64,000 nt of DNA, from contig NC_067204.1 of assembly GCF_026262505.1 (NCBI RefSeq), positions 496,001 to 560,000 of the forward strand. The letters are read 5' to 3'. Within the stretch, counting starts at the first letter, position 1. Every line of letters starts with the position of its first letter. Made by a program: the position numbers and the translations under genes. This stretch comes from Trichomonas vaginalis G3 (Eukaryota; Parabasalia; Trichomonadida; Trichomonadidae). Positions 38,304 to 48,949 of the stretch are shown here, one piece after another. A model generated the notes under the pieces. The model made no database searches. It saw only the letters and a program-made list of their open reading frames with translations, and was not told where the DNA came from.

Positions 38304-41030
38304 CTATTTCTTTCCTTTCTTCTTTTTCTTTTTTTCCTCCTCTTCATCATCGTCATCATTTTCATCATCATCTTCTTCGTCATCGTCCTTTTCTTCTTCT
38401 TCTTCAACCTTTTCTTCTTTATCCTCTTCTTCATCATCATCTTTATCTTCTTCTTCCTTTTCATCTTTATCTTCTTCCTCATTTTCTTCGTCATTGTCAT
38501 TATCTTTTTCATCATTATCTTCTTCCTCTTTATTTTCATCTTTTTCTTCTTCCTGTTCTTCTTCTTCTTTCTCATCTAATTTATTGATCTCATCTTTCTT
38601 AGTTTGCAAAGGTAATTTGAGTGTTTTAGAAAGATTTGATTCTTCATCCTCTTCTTCTTCATCTAAATCATCAACTTTTTCTTTTATTTCGTCACTAATT
38701 TTCATATCATTTTCGGATGGTTTCTTGTTGATATCTATTACGAAATCATTTGGATTAAACATCAATCCTTCTTTGTTTATTTCCTTCTTTTCATCAAGTT
38801 CCTCGATTTCTTTCTCTTCTTTCTTCTTTTCAGGAATAATGACTTTTTGTGTGTTACTTTCGAACTGAGGCAATTTAAGTTTTTGTGCCGTATTCATCAG
38901 ACTTACTACTTTCTGCTCATTACTTTCTACTTTGATTTCTTTAGTTGTTTCACTAACTTTTACATCTGTAACATTTTCTGAATTTGATGTCACTTTTTCT
39001 TGATTTGATGTCACTTTTTGATCAATTTTTACAGAGTTATTTTGAATTTCAAATTTCGGAAGAGGTGAAGTATTTGATGGTTTTGGCATAACAGTTTTAT
39101 TATTTAGTGGATATCCGAGAGTTATTTCAGCAATATTCTGCATGATGATCTTTATCTGGTCTTCTACGTCGTCAAGTTTTGAATCCAATTCGTTGTCAAA
39201 AATTCCTGAAAATCTGTGGATTTCTTCTCTCAAAGCGAGGTCTTCTTTTAAAGAGGGGTCTGTCACCACCCCCAATTTATCATCACACTCTTTGTATCCT
39301 CTGTCCAAATCCTCCTTCAGTGTCTTAGTCTTTTCAGACAGATCGTTCAAGTTTCTCGACAAATTCGCAATGGATTCAGTGAACTGACTTGTCATGACTT
39401 GCATGACTCCTTCCAAATTTGTCAGTTGACTGTCAATTTCTTCTAACCGTTTGGCATTTTCTGACAAAGGATTAAGTTTATCGAAAATTGGCTTTGAGTT
39501 GGATGAAATTGTTTTCATTGCGTTTCTTTCGCTTCCTTTTGTCATTTCTTCGAAAGTTTTCATTTGCAAAACAATTTCTTTCGAAATCAAATCGTTGAAT
39601 CTGTTGTATTTCTCTTTGATTTCGGTCATGTTCTTTTTCTGAGCTTGGTTCTCTTCATTCAAAGTGTCCTCGAGAATGGTGAGACTCTGAACTGTTCCAT
39701 CTTTGATTTCAGTGATTGTTTGGATCATTTCACTTTTGACAGCATTGAAATTTTCTTCACTTTGCGACAGGACCAAATCTGACCTGTTTATTACGTCACT
39801 CAAGAGCTGGTCTGTGTCGTTAGTTGTCTGATCAATGGCTGCTGAAATGGATGATGACAGATTTTGCAAAAGTTGTGAAAAACTTTGACTTAAAGTTGAA
39901 ACGAAACCATTTAATGATTGGATCGAATTTGCGGCTCTTTGGTTGATTTCATGGACTTGTGATGTCAATACATTGCTTGTTTGGACTCTTTGCTCGCTTG
40001 CTGACCTGATTTCATCTGATAATTGTTTTAATATCTGTGAAGAAGTTCCGTTCATCGATGCTTGAAGTGTGTTAAATAGAGATGTAGCTGCTTGATCAGA
40101 TCTCTCAAATGCGTTTGATAAAACACCCGTTTCTGATGCACTTTTTGACATCCGACTAATTAAGCTCTCAATTCTTTGTAAACTTGTATCTGAAAGTTGT
40201 TTATGCTTTTGTAAGTCACTCTTCGAAGTTATTGATGTTGCTTTGAGCATTTCGGAGAATTCTTGAGTAGAAGTTGATAACTGATTGATTGCTGCATTTG
40301 CTTCTGTAATTCGATCTCTGACACCAGCAATCTCGTTAGATACTTGAGTTGCCGCTGATTCTACTTGGTTTCTTAGTGATTTTGATGACTCAATAAGACG
40401 TTTTGCTGATGTTTGAACATCGGTAGAAGCTAAATGTTCAATATCCGACCGCAATTGAGCAATTTGAGAGTTCAATTGTGGTATTGAACTTCCTTCTAGA
40501 ATGTTTTCTGATGCTGATGTTGATGCGAGAATGTTATGAATGTTGTTAACCATTTGATCAACACTTGTGACTCTTTGACTGAATGAAGAAGGATCTATAA
40601 CTGTTGCATGTGGTACTCGTGGTAATACTGCAGGAACATCCGTTTTAGTTGAGGTGATTGTGATATTTATTGGGGCAAGAGCAGTACTTGGGAGAGGTTG
40701 ATGTAAGTACTGATATTGGTTTTGTTGAGGGGCGTAAACACGATTGTTAGCTTGTTGATAAGAGTTTCTATTTAAATTTTGATTTTGATAGGGAACCAAA
40801 TTTGAAGAAATCGGAGGCTGAAACGCTCTTCTCTGTGCTACTAATGGGTATTGATTTCTGTTTTGATTTCCATCAGTCATTGATTCATATGTTGATTTTA
40901 ATTGACCTTCAGGTGTTTGAATTTGCCTTTTTAATGCATTATTTTCTATTTGTGCCTCAAGATCGTGTCGAAATGCTTCTCTATCTGCTAACCTCTTCTG
41001 TTTTAGTCTCTCACCTTCCTCCCCCCACAT
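38304..41030 (-). CDS. Large coiled-coil protein with acidic tail, probably cytoskeletal
   Basis: 908 residues from the ATG at 41030. The N-terminus (LKQKRLADREAFRHDLEAQIE) resembles the short helix found at the start of many centrosome- and cilia-associated coiled-coil proteins. A Gln/Asn-rich linker (about 70-150) follows. Residues about 155-620 are heptad-rich with many Ser/Gln and repeated QISNEI- and LSQSF-like segments, typical of long parallel coiled coils. Residues 640-790 are Lys/Glu/Val-rich and disordered. The last about 110 residues are almost only Asp, Glu and Lys, ending KKKKKKGKK. No signal or membrane segment. A basal-body or cytoskeletal role is inferred from composition only. 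The acidic tail explains the long open frames seen on other strands here. Confidence 0.75.
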   Translation of the reverse strand: MWGEEGERLKQKRLADREAFRHDLEAQIENNALKRQIQTPEGQLKSTYESMTDGNQNRNQYPLVAQRRAFQPPISSNLVPYQNQNLNRNSYQQANNRVYAPQQNQYQYLHQPLPSTALAPINITITSTKTDVPAVLPRVPHATVIDPSSFSQRVTSVDQMVNNIHNILASTSASENILEGSSIPQLNSQIAQLRSDIEHLASTDVQTSAKRLIESSKSLRNQVESAATQVSNEIAGVRDRITEANAAINQLSTSTQEFSEMLKATSITSKSDLQKHKQLSDTSLQRIESLISRMSKSASETGVLSNAFERSDQAATSLFNTLQASMNGTSSQILKQLSDEIRSASEQRVQTSNVLTSQVHEINQRAANSIQSLNGFVSTLSQSFSQLLQNLSSSISAAIDQTTNDTDQLLSDVINRSDLVLSQSEENFNAVKSEMIQTITEIKDGTVQSLTILEDTLNEENQAQKKNMTEIKEKYNRFNDLISKEIVLQMKTFEEMTKGSERNAMKTISSNSKPIFDKLNPLSENAKRLEEIDSQLTNLEGVMQVMTSQFTESIANLSRNLNDLSEKTKTLKEDLDRGYKECDDKLGVVTDPSLKEDLALREEIHRFSGIFDNELDSKLDDVEDQIKIIMQNIAEITLGYPLNNKTVMPKPSNTSPLPKFEIQNNSVKIDQKVTSNQEKVTSNSENVTDVKVSETTKEIKVESNEQKVVSLMNTAQKLKLPQFESNTQKVIIPEKKKEEKEIEELDEKKEINKEGLMFNPNDFVIDINKKPSENDMKISDEIKEKVDDLDEEEEDEESNLSKTLKLPLQTKKDEINKLDEKEEEEQEEEKDENKEEEDNDEKDNDNDEENEEEDKDEKEEEDKDDDEEEDKEEKVEEEEEKDDDEEDDDENDDDDEEEEKKKKKKGKK

Positions 41031-41040
41031 ATAACGTGTT

Positions 41041-41731
41041 TTTTCACTTTTTTAGAATCATTCATTAGAGTACAGTATGTAGTGTTAATGATCTTAGCTG
41101 CTGAATACAGATCGATATATGACTTAAGCAATGCAATTCTGTATGTATATTACCAAAATTGCTATGAAAATAAGAAGATTTATACTAATTGAGTTCGCGT
41201 TAACATATATCTTGCATAATTTTCAACCCATTCTCAGTTTCAAGGAGAAAATTAAGAATTCACCATACACTATGTGAAAAAGGCACTAATATTATTTATC
41301 ATGTTCACCCAGAAATTGTAGACAATATACGCACTTGACGCAATAACTTTAGTACAACAAGTTTGGGTTATCAAAACCATGGAGTTAAATCAAAAATCTT
41401 GTAATAAAAAGGGACTTATATTCCAAAACAGCTAATGTCAAAAAAAAGCCCTGATGAAATTTCCATAATATTAGAATGAATAGAACATAATAAAGAATAT
41501 TGTTTTTTGTGCTCAGAAAAAATAATTCATTCAATTTTTGAATTATAAATGGCTTCTGGATACATAGTGTATATTTCGATTTCAAAACATACGTGTCAAA
41601 ATTTGTAATAATCAGGAGATCATAATTTGAGAACTTGAATTTTAGTTCATAAAAGAAGAGCAAATAAAGCTCTATAATAGTTTAATCTTGTCACAATAAA
41701 TTGACAAACTTCTGACGAATATTCTTTCAAA
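41041..41731. other. Intergenic divergent region, nothing recognised
   Basis: A TCACTTTTTT string lies at about 41045 on the plus strand, close to the minus-strand ATG at 41030. It would be in the wrong orientation for that gene. No supported gene. Confidence 0.4.
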
Positions 41732-42661
41732 ATGATTATTTCTAATGAAACGAAAATAGCTTCCAAAATCAGTAGTCAGTGCGCATTTGTAAATTTCCCA
41801 GAGTGTAACAATCCATATGTCTTAACACTATTCGTTTTTGGCATTTTAATGATATTTCCCTATTCATTTTTTGGCATGAGAATACTCAGACGTCATAGAC
41901 TATCGAATGTTATAACAAATGACCATAGTTTGACATTTTGTTTCATTACAATTTATGCTGATTCAGTAATTTTAATTTTAAATATTTCAAACTTATATTG
42001 GTTTAATCAAGAAAACGATTTTTTCTTACTAAAATCGGCTAGATATTTTCAAGTCTTCGCATCTACACTTGTATTCATTGATATAACAAAAGTTTTAAAG
42101 ACATTGAATTTCCGAGGATCAAAAATTCTATTATTTATAGGGCGGATCACAGAAATTGTGATTGGCGTTTTGGTCATTTTACATTTCATCTCATTCTATA
42201 TCCCTAATTCGAGATTTAGCGAAAAAGTTAAAAATATACAAAATTATCATGTACTCACAGGATTAACGTTATATACGATATCTCTATTTCTAGCTGTGCT
42301 CTCTATCTGTTTCATTTTTACTGATATGGGAAAATTTATTGAAGCAAGAAGACTTCAAATGATAAAAATTGGGATTTTCTTCTTCCCTTTAATTGTAATT
42401 GCACATTCTAATATTTATTTTTGGAGGCAATCAATACCTTTCAATTCTCATTTGATGGTTAATTTTAATAACTTGAAATTCTATACAGAAACCACTCGAG
42501 TTAATAAAAAATATGAATTGTTGAATGTTGCATATATATGTCTATGGAACCCTCTCTGTAGCTATGTTTTCTTTCTAATGATGTATTTATTAAGTCCTGA
42601 TATCAATGAAACGAGGGATCCAAAAGCGGAGATCACTTCACTCATTCCCTTGGCCCTATGA
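41732..42661 (+). CDS. Seven-segment membrane protein, receptor-like topology
   Basis: 309 residues. Seven hydrophobic segments can be read at about 28-48, 67-87, 104-122, 132-152, 171-195, 208-228 and 262-285. The N-terminal 27 residues carry an N-glycosylation site (NET) and two Cys. A basic loop (RILRRHRLSN) follows segment 1 and another (EARRLQMIK) precedes segment 6, both consistent with the cytoplasmic side, so an outside N-terminus and inside C-terminus would follow. That is the topology of G-protein-coupled-receptor-like proteins, but no family motif (DRY, NPxxY) is visible, so a transporter or scramblase is possible. It ends 70 bases from the convergent secreted peptide gene. No clear initiator box upstream. 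Confidence 0.6.
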   Translation: MIISNETKIASKISSQCAFVNFPECNNPYVLTLFVFGILMIFPYSFFGMRILRRHRLSNVITNDHSLTFCFITIYADSVILILNISNLYWFNQENDFFLLKSARYFQVFASTLVFIDITKVLKTLNFRGSKILLFIGRITEIVIGVLVILHFISFYIPNSRFSEKVKNIQNYHVLTGLTLYTISLFLAVLSICFIFTDMGKFIEARRLQMIKIGIFFFPLIVIAHSNIYFWRQSIPFNSHLMVNFNNLKFYTETTRVNKKYELLNVAYICLWNPLCSYVFFLMMYLLSPDINETRDPKAEITSLIPLAL

Positions 42662-42731
42662 TTATACTTATATATCTTTATATCGGTGTTTTTAAGTAAA
42701 ATAGCTTTTCATTAAAATTTCGCAAAATTTT

Positions 42732-43061
42732 TTATTCATCAGCTTCCTGCAAGCCAAGCCTTCTTAATGGCTTAACAATCCTCTCCTCAATAGCATCAGA
42801 AAGCCAGCCATTTGTTGCCTTTCTGGAGTCATAATGTCGGAGACTTGGAACAATGAAATCATAAAGGTTGTTTGATTCTGCCTCTTGCAAGCCAAGCCTT
42901 CTTAATGGCTTAACAAGCCTCTCCTCAATAGCATCAGAAAGCCAGCCATTTGTTGCTTTGCGTTGAAGTCTTGGGTATAAATATGGATTTGGATGCATCT
43001 TCAGGAGTTTTGATCTCCTAGCTGGAATAGAGGTTACACTTGCTGCGAGAACAAAGAACAT
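42732..43061 (-). CDS. Small secreted protein with two tandem near-identical peptides
   Basis: 109 residues from the ATG at 43061. An ATG at 43157 is in frame but the inner start gives a signal peptide (MFFVLAASVTSIPA) with a plausible cut after Ala14. Residues 34-62 and 80-108 are the same 29-residue unit, RKATNGWLSDAIEER then VKPLRRLGLQEA, differing only by Leu/Ile and Glu/Asp. Each is preceded by a basic pair (RK), and a 17-residue spacer (SNNLYDFIVPSLRHYDS) separates them. The unit would form an amphipathic helix with a Trp. This looks like a secreted multi-copy peptide precursor, or a small repeat protein. No known family recognised. The two DNA copies are also nearly identical, so the duplication is recent or homogenised. 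Confidence 0.65.
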   Translation of the reverse strand: MFFVLAASVTSIPARRSKLLKMHPNPYLYPRLQRKATNGWLSDAIEERLVKPLRRLGLQEAESNNLYDFIVPSLRHYDSRKATNGWLSDAIEERIVKPLRRLGLQEADE

Positions 43062-43157
43062 AATGAATAAATTTGAGATTAATTCAAATTTTGACACATT
43101 TGTTTTTTGACATTTTTTGAGGACTTCAATAAAAATAAAAATTATATAGAGTTTCAT

Positions 43158-43784
43158 ATAAGATATAAGATTTATTAGAATCTAAAATTTAAGATTTTCT
43201 CTGACGGCCAACTGTCAGATCTGATACAGAGTATTGTTTGTCAGAAATGGAGGTCTTATTTTCATTGAGCTTTTAGATTGAATTCTTCATGAAGTTGATC
43301 AAAATAAAATCATGGACGAACATTGAATTTTAAGATAAAAAAACTGATAAATTAGATAAGATCTATGAGGTACTATTTCCCTAATGTCCATTCAGAGGGG
43401 TGTTCAACAATAAGATATGATTTCGACTATAAATTTCTAACTCGTCAGAAATTTTAGTAAATATTTTTCAATAATGAAATTTATCATAAGAGTTTCATGA
43501 TGAGTACATATTGTTTATTATGTGATTTAGACTAGATTAGATACACCCACTAATATGAATCATTTTTCTTGATTTATATATTTATTAAAAACTAAACTTC
43601 ATCAATAACTATGCAAAAATCCCATCTAAAGTTTCAGATATAAAGAAAAAAACTTATATTTCCTAGGTAATTTTGATATTAGGAAAAACAATCTGGATAT
43701 TAGCTATCAAATCATCAGTCAAGTCCCTAGTATATTTTCCTCAATTGTCAATGATATGGTAATCTTTCAAAAATAACTATGAAC
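43158..43784. other. Intergenic stretch, nothing recognised
   Basis: AT-rich DNA between the peptide gene and the hAT-like element. No supported gene or structure. Confidence 0.4.
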
Positions 43785-43792
43785 ATAGAGAT

Positions 43793-44855
43793 AGAGGTAT
43801 GCTGACTGGAATAAGGTTAATTTTTCTCTTAACGTCATTTTTAATGGCCACGTCTAGATCCAAGCATAACATTATTTTAGAAACAAGTAAAGTCATTCGA
43901 AAAAGCACTTCATATATTATGTTTTCGATCGTAACATAATAGATGTTTTCGCTTTTATACAAAAGATTTATCAAATTTATTATCATATATGTTATTATTC
44001 GTTCATCTTTCCGGAAACGCCATAGCATTAAGACACTCGCATGGGAGATTACTCAAACGTATATGTTAAAATCCTAAATTATTAACTTTTTTTTGTACAG
44101 GTGGTTTTCCTTGTAATAGCTATAAAACATATAGATTCATTGTAAGTATCATCTTTAGAATAGATGTATTTAAAAACTATCAGCCAAAAAAAAGTTACCC
44201 GTATATTCAATTACTGAATTATTCAAAATAGCAAAATTAATAATACGATAATGATTTATAGCATCATGGTATGCACAATGTTTAATTATTTTGTATGTCT
44301 TATAAAATTATTATTTTATTTTTTTTTTATTATTAGGAATAAATTATCTTAATACTAGTAAATAGTTCACAAATTTATGTAATTTAGATATTTTTGCTCA
44401 GAAAGCCTAATTGATTGGTATTAACTCATCATTTATTGGCTCATTGAGAAAGTATTATTAAAACATGCAAGATATGTGAGATTATTATAAACTTCGGATT
44501 ACAATCTGAATAGTTTAATTTCAATCATACTTCATGATGATTAATATAATATTTTTATTCATTATTATAATATATGAAATTCAAGCATTAGTATTATTTT
44601 AGAACTTAAAATAATTAGTTTATGTCGATTTATAATTCGAATAAATCAGCTAAATATGTAAAAAATTTAAAAAATTCAAAAATGGCAAAAATAATTTGAG
44701 AATAAAATATATTCAAATTACTAATGCATTTTCCTCAAAATTGGCTGTTAGTTTTTCTTGCATGTTCATACAAACATTGCCCACAAGCATGCATAGAAGC
44801 TATATTCAAAATTTAGGGGCATTTGGCCTGTATCAAGGGTAGTCAGCATACCTCT
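43793..44855. mobile_element. Non-autonomous DNA transposon with 8-base target duplication (hAT-like)
   Basis: AGAGGTATGCTGACT at 43793-43807 is repeated inverted at 44841-44855, and the element is bracketed by a perfect 8-base direct repeat ATAGAGAT (43785-43792 and 44856-44863). An 8-base duplication is typical of hAT and P superfamilies; hAT is the likelier guess. Length 1063 bases. A minus-strand frame near its left end (start 44028) shows no transposase similarity that I recognise, so it is probably non-autonomous. Confidence 0.75.
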
Positions 44856-44863
44856 ATAGAGAT

Positions 44864-45126
44864 GATAGTGATCCAAAAATTGAAAGTCCTTTCAAATTCT
44901 AAATAGTTTTGTGTGTATTGTTGAGTAAATATTTAAGAATTGATATCTTGGTAACATAATTCATAGATAACATCATGAAATAAAGCTCAGAAACGCGATA
45001 AATTTGGTTCATTTGTCACTTTTACATTTTTACTGTTACAATCATTTTTTATTAATAATAAGATGACATCTTGTTTTTATTGTTTGTAATTTTTTTCAAT
45101 TGGCCATCAAATCTTCGATAGATTTT
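44864..45126. other. Upstream region of the prominin-like gene
   Basis: Contains TCACTTTT at 45016-45023, but the first ATG after it (45063) opens only a short frame, and the signal-peptide ATG is 109 bases further. A TCAAATC box near 45107, 20 bases before that ATG, is an alternative initiator. Confidence 0.35.
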
Positions 45127-48100
45127 ATGATTGTGTTTTTCTTTTGGCTGGTTTCCTCAATGTATGAGGATTGCCAAATAGTGAAAGCATCTCGCAATGG
45201 TAAAAACATATTTGCTGCAGCAAAATCATCATTCAATGTTTGTCATGGTTTAGGAATTGACAAATTATTTGGTGTTAACGAGACAAATTCAACATTTCCA
45301 TCCGATGACCCGATAGCGTTAAAACATATGCTTCTACTGTTGCAGGATTTTCTGTTGTTATTGCAATTACTTTGATTATTGAACTGCTTTTTTTCATTGG
45401 CAGTCAAATTGCATCATATTGGCTTTTTCGTCCAACTAATAGAGAAAAATATACCGTTATAGGAGGAGTCATCCACTTATCATGCATTGTTTTGATGTCA
45501 ACATCAGTTATTTTATTTTGTGTATCCTTAGGTTATATCAATACGGGAGCTGTTCGAGCGTCGAAGTTAGATTCAAATACTCGCACTACTTTCGAGGATG
45601 TCATATTAAAAGTTTCTCAAATGAAAAATATTGCTTTTTATGCAATCCGAGATCTCATTTCCGCAGCTATGTACTCATTTCAAGACTTCGTTGATTACAT
45701 CAAGATGACATTTGCTCAGATACAAATTAATGCTTTAACTGCAAAAGCAAAATCTCAAGAAGCAGCAGATTATTCAGGGAATGCTGTCAATGGATTACAA
45801 TTTTACGCGAACAATGTTAATACTCATTTCATGACCTGCATGAGAACCTCAAAAGAATTGATACAAAACAAAAAAATCACAGAATTATTGCAAAATCTCA
45901 ACCAAAAGGTATCTTCTTTAGCTGATAACGCATACAAACTCCCAGAAATGAGCTTAAAGATTCAGAACACAATCAAAGAAGTAGATAGCGATGTTTCAAC
46001 AAAAGTTGACGAATATGACACGAAATTCACAGACACAATCAACAGCGTTGACTTTTCAGAGGTATACAAGATTACAGGAAAGGTCGAAGAGTATTCTGAG
46101 CCAGCAAAAGCGGCTTCGAACACTGTAACAATTTTTGGAATTATTTTCTCAGTAATGATCATCGTAACCTACACCATTATATATTTTATGTATGGCAAAT
46201 GGTGTAGGTGTTTATCTTGCTGGTTCCCGACCTTTGGCGTTGCATTTGCAATTTTCTTGGGCGTTCCTGCCATTTTCTTTTCATTCCTGGTTGTATTCTT
46301 TGAAGGCAGTTGCCCTCACATGGACAGTTTCGTCGAAAACATCGCGAAAGACTCGTTTTCGCCAAAAGCCAAAAATATCAGCGCTTTGTACTGCTCAGGA
46401 GCCGATAAGTCGCTATACAGTCTCTTAGATTTGGAATCCATGTTCGATGTGAACACTTTGCTGCATCAATTCAACGATACTGTGAAAAATGAGATTACAA
46501 AGGTCGAAAGTGACCCAACATTAGTGAAAACTCTCGACCAAGTAGCAGCGATCAACACATCGCAGTTCAGTTTAGACGGTATTATCGAAATTATCGGTAT
46601 GAAAGAACTTTTGAAGTATGTTATCAGTCTTAACCCATTATGTAAACGAGAGACTTTATTAGACCAAGCTGTTGACGATTATTTCTACCGGTTGGAGTTC
46701 GAACTGATACCCATGCTCCAAAAAATGATGGACAGTGTCACAAATTCTGTGAATTACGCAAAGAAAATTGGCCCAGAAATTGAGAGACCCGGCCCCATAA
46801 GCGAGAACCCAGCCGGGAGAAAAGAACGATATAAAATATAGTTTTTTTCTTGATTTTTATCTCAATGTTTAAGGGTGCACACGAGAGGATCATGTAAACT
46901 TCAGAATTTAGAACCTTATTTTTAGGCATTATCTTGGCTACCTATTTAGGCTCGAAAAGCAAAAACTATCAAAAAATACAACTTGACTCCATTATGACCC
47001 TTTCATGGAGGTAGTTTTTATCCGCTAGTATTTTCCCTTTGAATCTCTTTACAATTCGAAATCAAATTCAAACCTCAGTAGAAGAAAGGAAGAATCGACT
47101 TACTACGGTTGTAATACGAATAAATACATATATTAATATTTTATTTTAGATAATAATTGTTTGAAGCTCATATTCCATCAAATTTTTAAATAAAAACAAT
47201 AAAATGTTGAAAATTTCATATATTTATAATAGGGTTTTGGCACTTTATTGAGGAATTACTACATACATAGTCGAACTGAACTTGATATTTTGAAATTTAA
47301 ATTATTTATCAAAATTAAAATTTAACTTGAAATTTATAATTATTTAGTCATATTTTGCATAATTCTAAGTAGATTTTGTAAAAAATCAAGAAAGAAAAAT
47401 TTTAACGTGCTTTATTTTTTCTTTTTTATAATAATACATATTATTATATAATTAACATATTCATAATGTTTCACCCTTTCAAAAATATAATCCTCCTCCT
47501 CTCAAATAAACGTACATACGGGTGGCCTCTTTTTTCAAAAAATTAAAATTTGAAATTTTGGGCTCAAATATTAGAGATTTTTTCAACCTTCAACGATATA
47601 TGTTGTCTATATCAGACCTCCTTTCTTTTTGATACTTAACATTGTTCCTAAATCTTAGCCGTTAAGGCTGTTCTGAAAATATTTTTTTTTCGAAAAAATT
47701 CGAAAAAAATTCTTAAAATTCAAAAATCCCTTAATTCCTGAGGATTTTGGAAAAAAGTTTTTACATGAACATGTGTATATTATATGAAGTATATTGAAGG
47801 TAAAAATCAAATTTTATTGCATATTCATCGAAAAATAAACTAACGAATCCCTCAAAATTGAGAGGGTAATCCTCCTCCTCTCAAATAAACGTACATACGG
47901 GTGCACCCTTAAAAAGTGTCAAATTTAACAATCAACTTAATTTCTGATTTTATTTCAGGGTTTAATGATACGGCTAGCTATTACTTATACGACCAGATTA
48001 CCTGCGATAAACTGTGCACCATCTACGTGCCTTTGAAGAACACTGTTTGTGCAAATGTGGTTGATGGAGGTACGTATTGGCTGATCTCATCGCTAATCAT

Positions 48101-48242
48101 GGTCATTGGATCTATAGCTGCCATGTTCTCGCTCTGCTTCAGAAGAAGAAACATGGGAGTTAAGGAAGAAAAATCTATCAAAGAAGTCGAGTCTGAAGTG
48201 GATAGTGACTCAGAAACTGTTTTAATTCTCCCTGAATTATGA
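45127..48242 (+). pseudogene. Prominin-like five-segment membrane protein, split by a transposon
   Basis: Three plus-strand parts share one architecture. Part 1 (45127 to about 45325) has a signal peptide (MIVFFFWLVSSMY) and a Cys-containing outer segment. Part 2 (about 45326-46841, no ATG at its visible start) has two membrane segments near its start, a long helical loop, two more segments around 46130-46310 and a second helical loop. Part 3 (47916-48242) has a Cys-rich end (ITCDKLCTIY, NTVCANVV), a fifth membrane segment and an acidic tail. Five segments with two large outer loops match prominins, which shape membrane protrusions; tweety-like proteins are an alternative. Part 1 and 2 join across a one-base frame change at an A-run near 45323, and a 1036-base TTAA element separates parts 2 and 3, so the gene is probably dead here. 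Confidence 0.5.
46873..47908. mobile_element. TTAA-flanked non-autonomous transposon, copy 1 (inside the prominin-like gene)
   Basis: Starts GGGTGCACACG and ends CGGGTGCACCC, an inverted pair, with TTAA on both sides (46869-46872 and 47909-47912). TTAA target use points to the piggyBac or Kolobok superfamilies. The interior is non-coding. A 36-base copy of its right end (CTCCTCCTCTCAAATAAACG onward) recurs inside at about 47488-47524, so the element may have grown from a shorter one. Nearly identical to the copy at 50923. Confidence 0.8.
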
Positions 48243-48541
48243 TTTATTTTGTTAATTTGTATATATTTTTATAGATAAATATTAACTTTCCATGATATTT
48301 TTAAAGTTTTTTAATCCAAAGCACTATCAGAACAAAATATAATAGTCTTGCATCCAAATTTATATTAACTAGGGATTTGTTTCCTTAAATTGATATCAAA
48401 TTCGTTAAAATTATTGACAAATATATGAATTTTAAAAAGAAAATATGAAAGATTACATGACTTTTATTAAAACAAGATAAATAATATATGAAATAATTAT
48501 AAAACATTACAAAAAACATGACATATATAATTTCAACCATT
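48243..48541. other. Short convergent spacer
   Basis: AT-rich DNA between the prominin-like gene end and the HMG-box gene end; nothing recognised. Confidence 0.5.
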
Positions 48542-48889
48542 TCATATGGTCAAATCAATATCGTTATTAGGATCTAGAACTGCGTATTGAATTTTATCAA
48601 ATGCTGGATATATTCCAAACGTTTCTATGGGTGGTATAGGCCCTTGCTTGACTGGGCATTGTTGTGTCGCTTTTGGTTTAGTTGGTGAGTCAGGCTGAGA
48701 TGTCATTGTTTTGGCCATTTCTCTATATCTAACTCTTTCTGACTCAGGAAGATTCTTCCATTGTTCAGATATAACTTTAGAGATATCTAAAGGTGAAAAA
48801 AATGGGCATGCTTTATGTATTTGATATCGAATCTCTTTGCTGAATATAAAGAATCCTGTGGCACTCTTCTTGTTCTTTGATGTGCTCAT
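48542..48889 (-). CDS. Single HMG-box protein
   Basis: 115 residues from the ATG at 48889; the frame extends upstream to another ATG at 48949 but the added residues are hydrophobic and unlike this family. Residues about 6-62 form an HMG box: KSATGFFIFSKEIRYQIHKACP, then ISKVISEQWKNLPESERVRYREMA, with the usual aromatic residues, WKNL motif and basic start. The rest is a Pro/Thr-rich then acidic tail. HMG boxes bind bent DNA without strong sequence preference. The N-terminal basic patch MSTSKNKK fits a nuclear protein. Neighbours give no further hint. Confidence 0.85.
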   Translation of the reverse strand: MSTSKNKKSATGFFIFSKEIRYQIHKACPFFSPLDISKVISEQWKNLPESERVRYREMAKTMTSQPDSPTKPKATQQCPVKQGPIPPIETFGIYPAFDKIQYAVLDPNNDIDLTI

Positions 48890-48949
48890 TCTAGAAGTAT
48901 CTGCTATTATAAATATTTTAACAACTATCGTTCTTGAAATCATATTCAA

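Noticed and set aside
38291-38868. Long Lys/Met-rich and Ser-rich frames near 38.3-38.9 kb
   Set aside because: They are other-frame and opposite-strand readings of the Asp/Glu/Lys-rich tail of the coiled-coil gene at 38304-41030.
43777-44028. 83-codon minus-strand frame
   Set aside because: It runs across the edge of the hAT-like element and shows no transposase motif; likely chance.
47916-47960. Possible intron ending in TTTCAG before GGTTTAATG in the prominin-like gene
   Set aside because: The conserved trichomonad 3' intron motif ACTAACACACAG is absent and the sequence before the AG reads as coding in frame with the downstream part.
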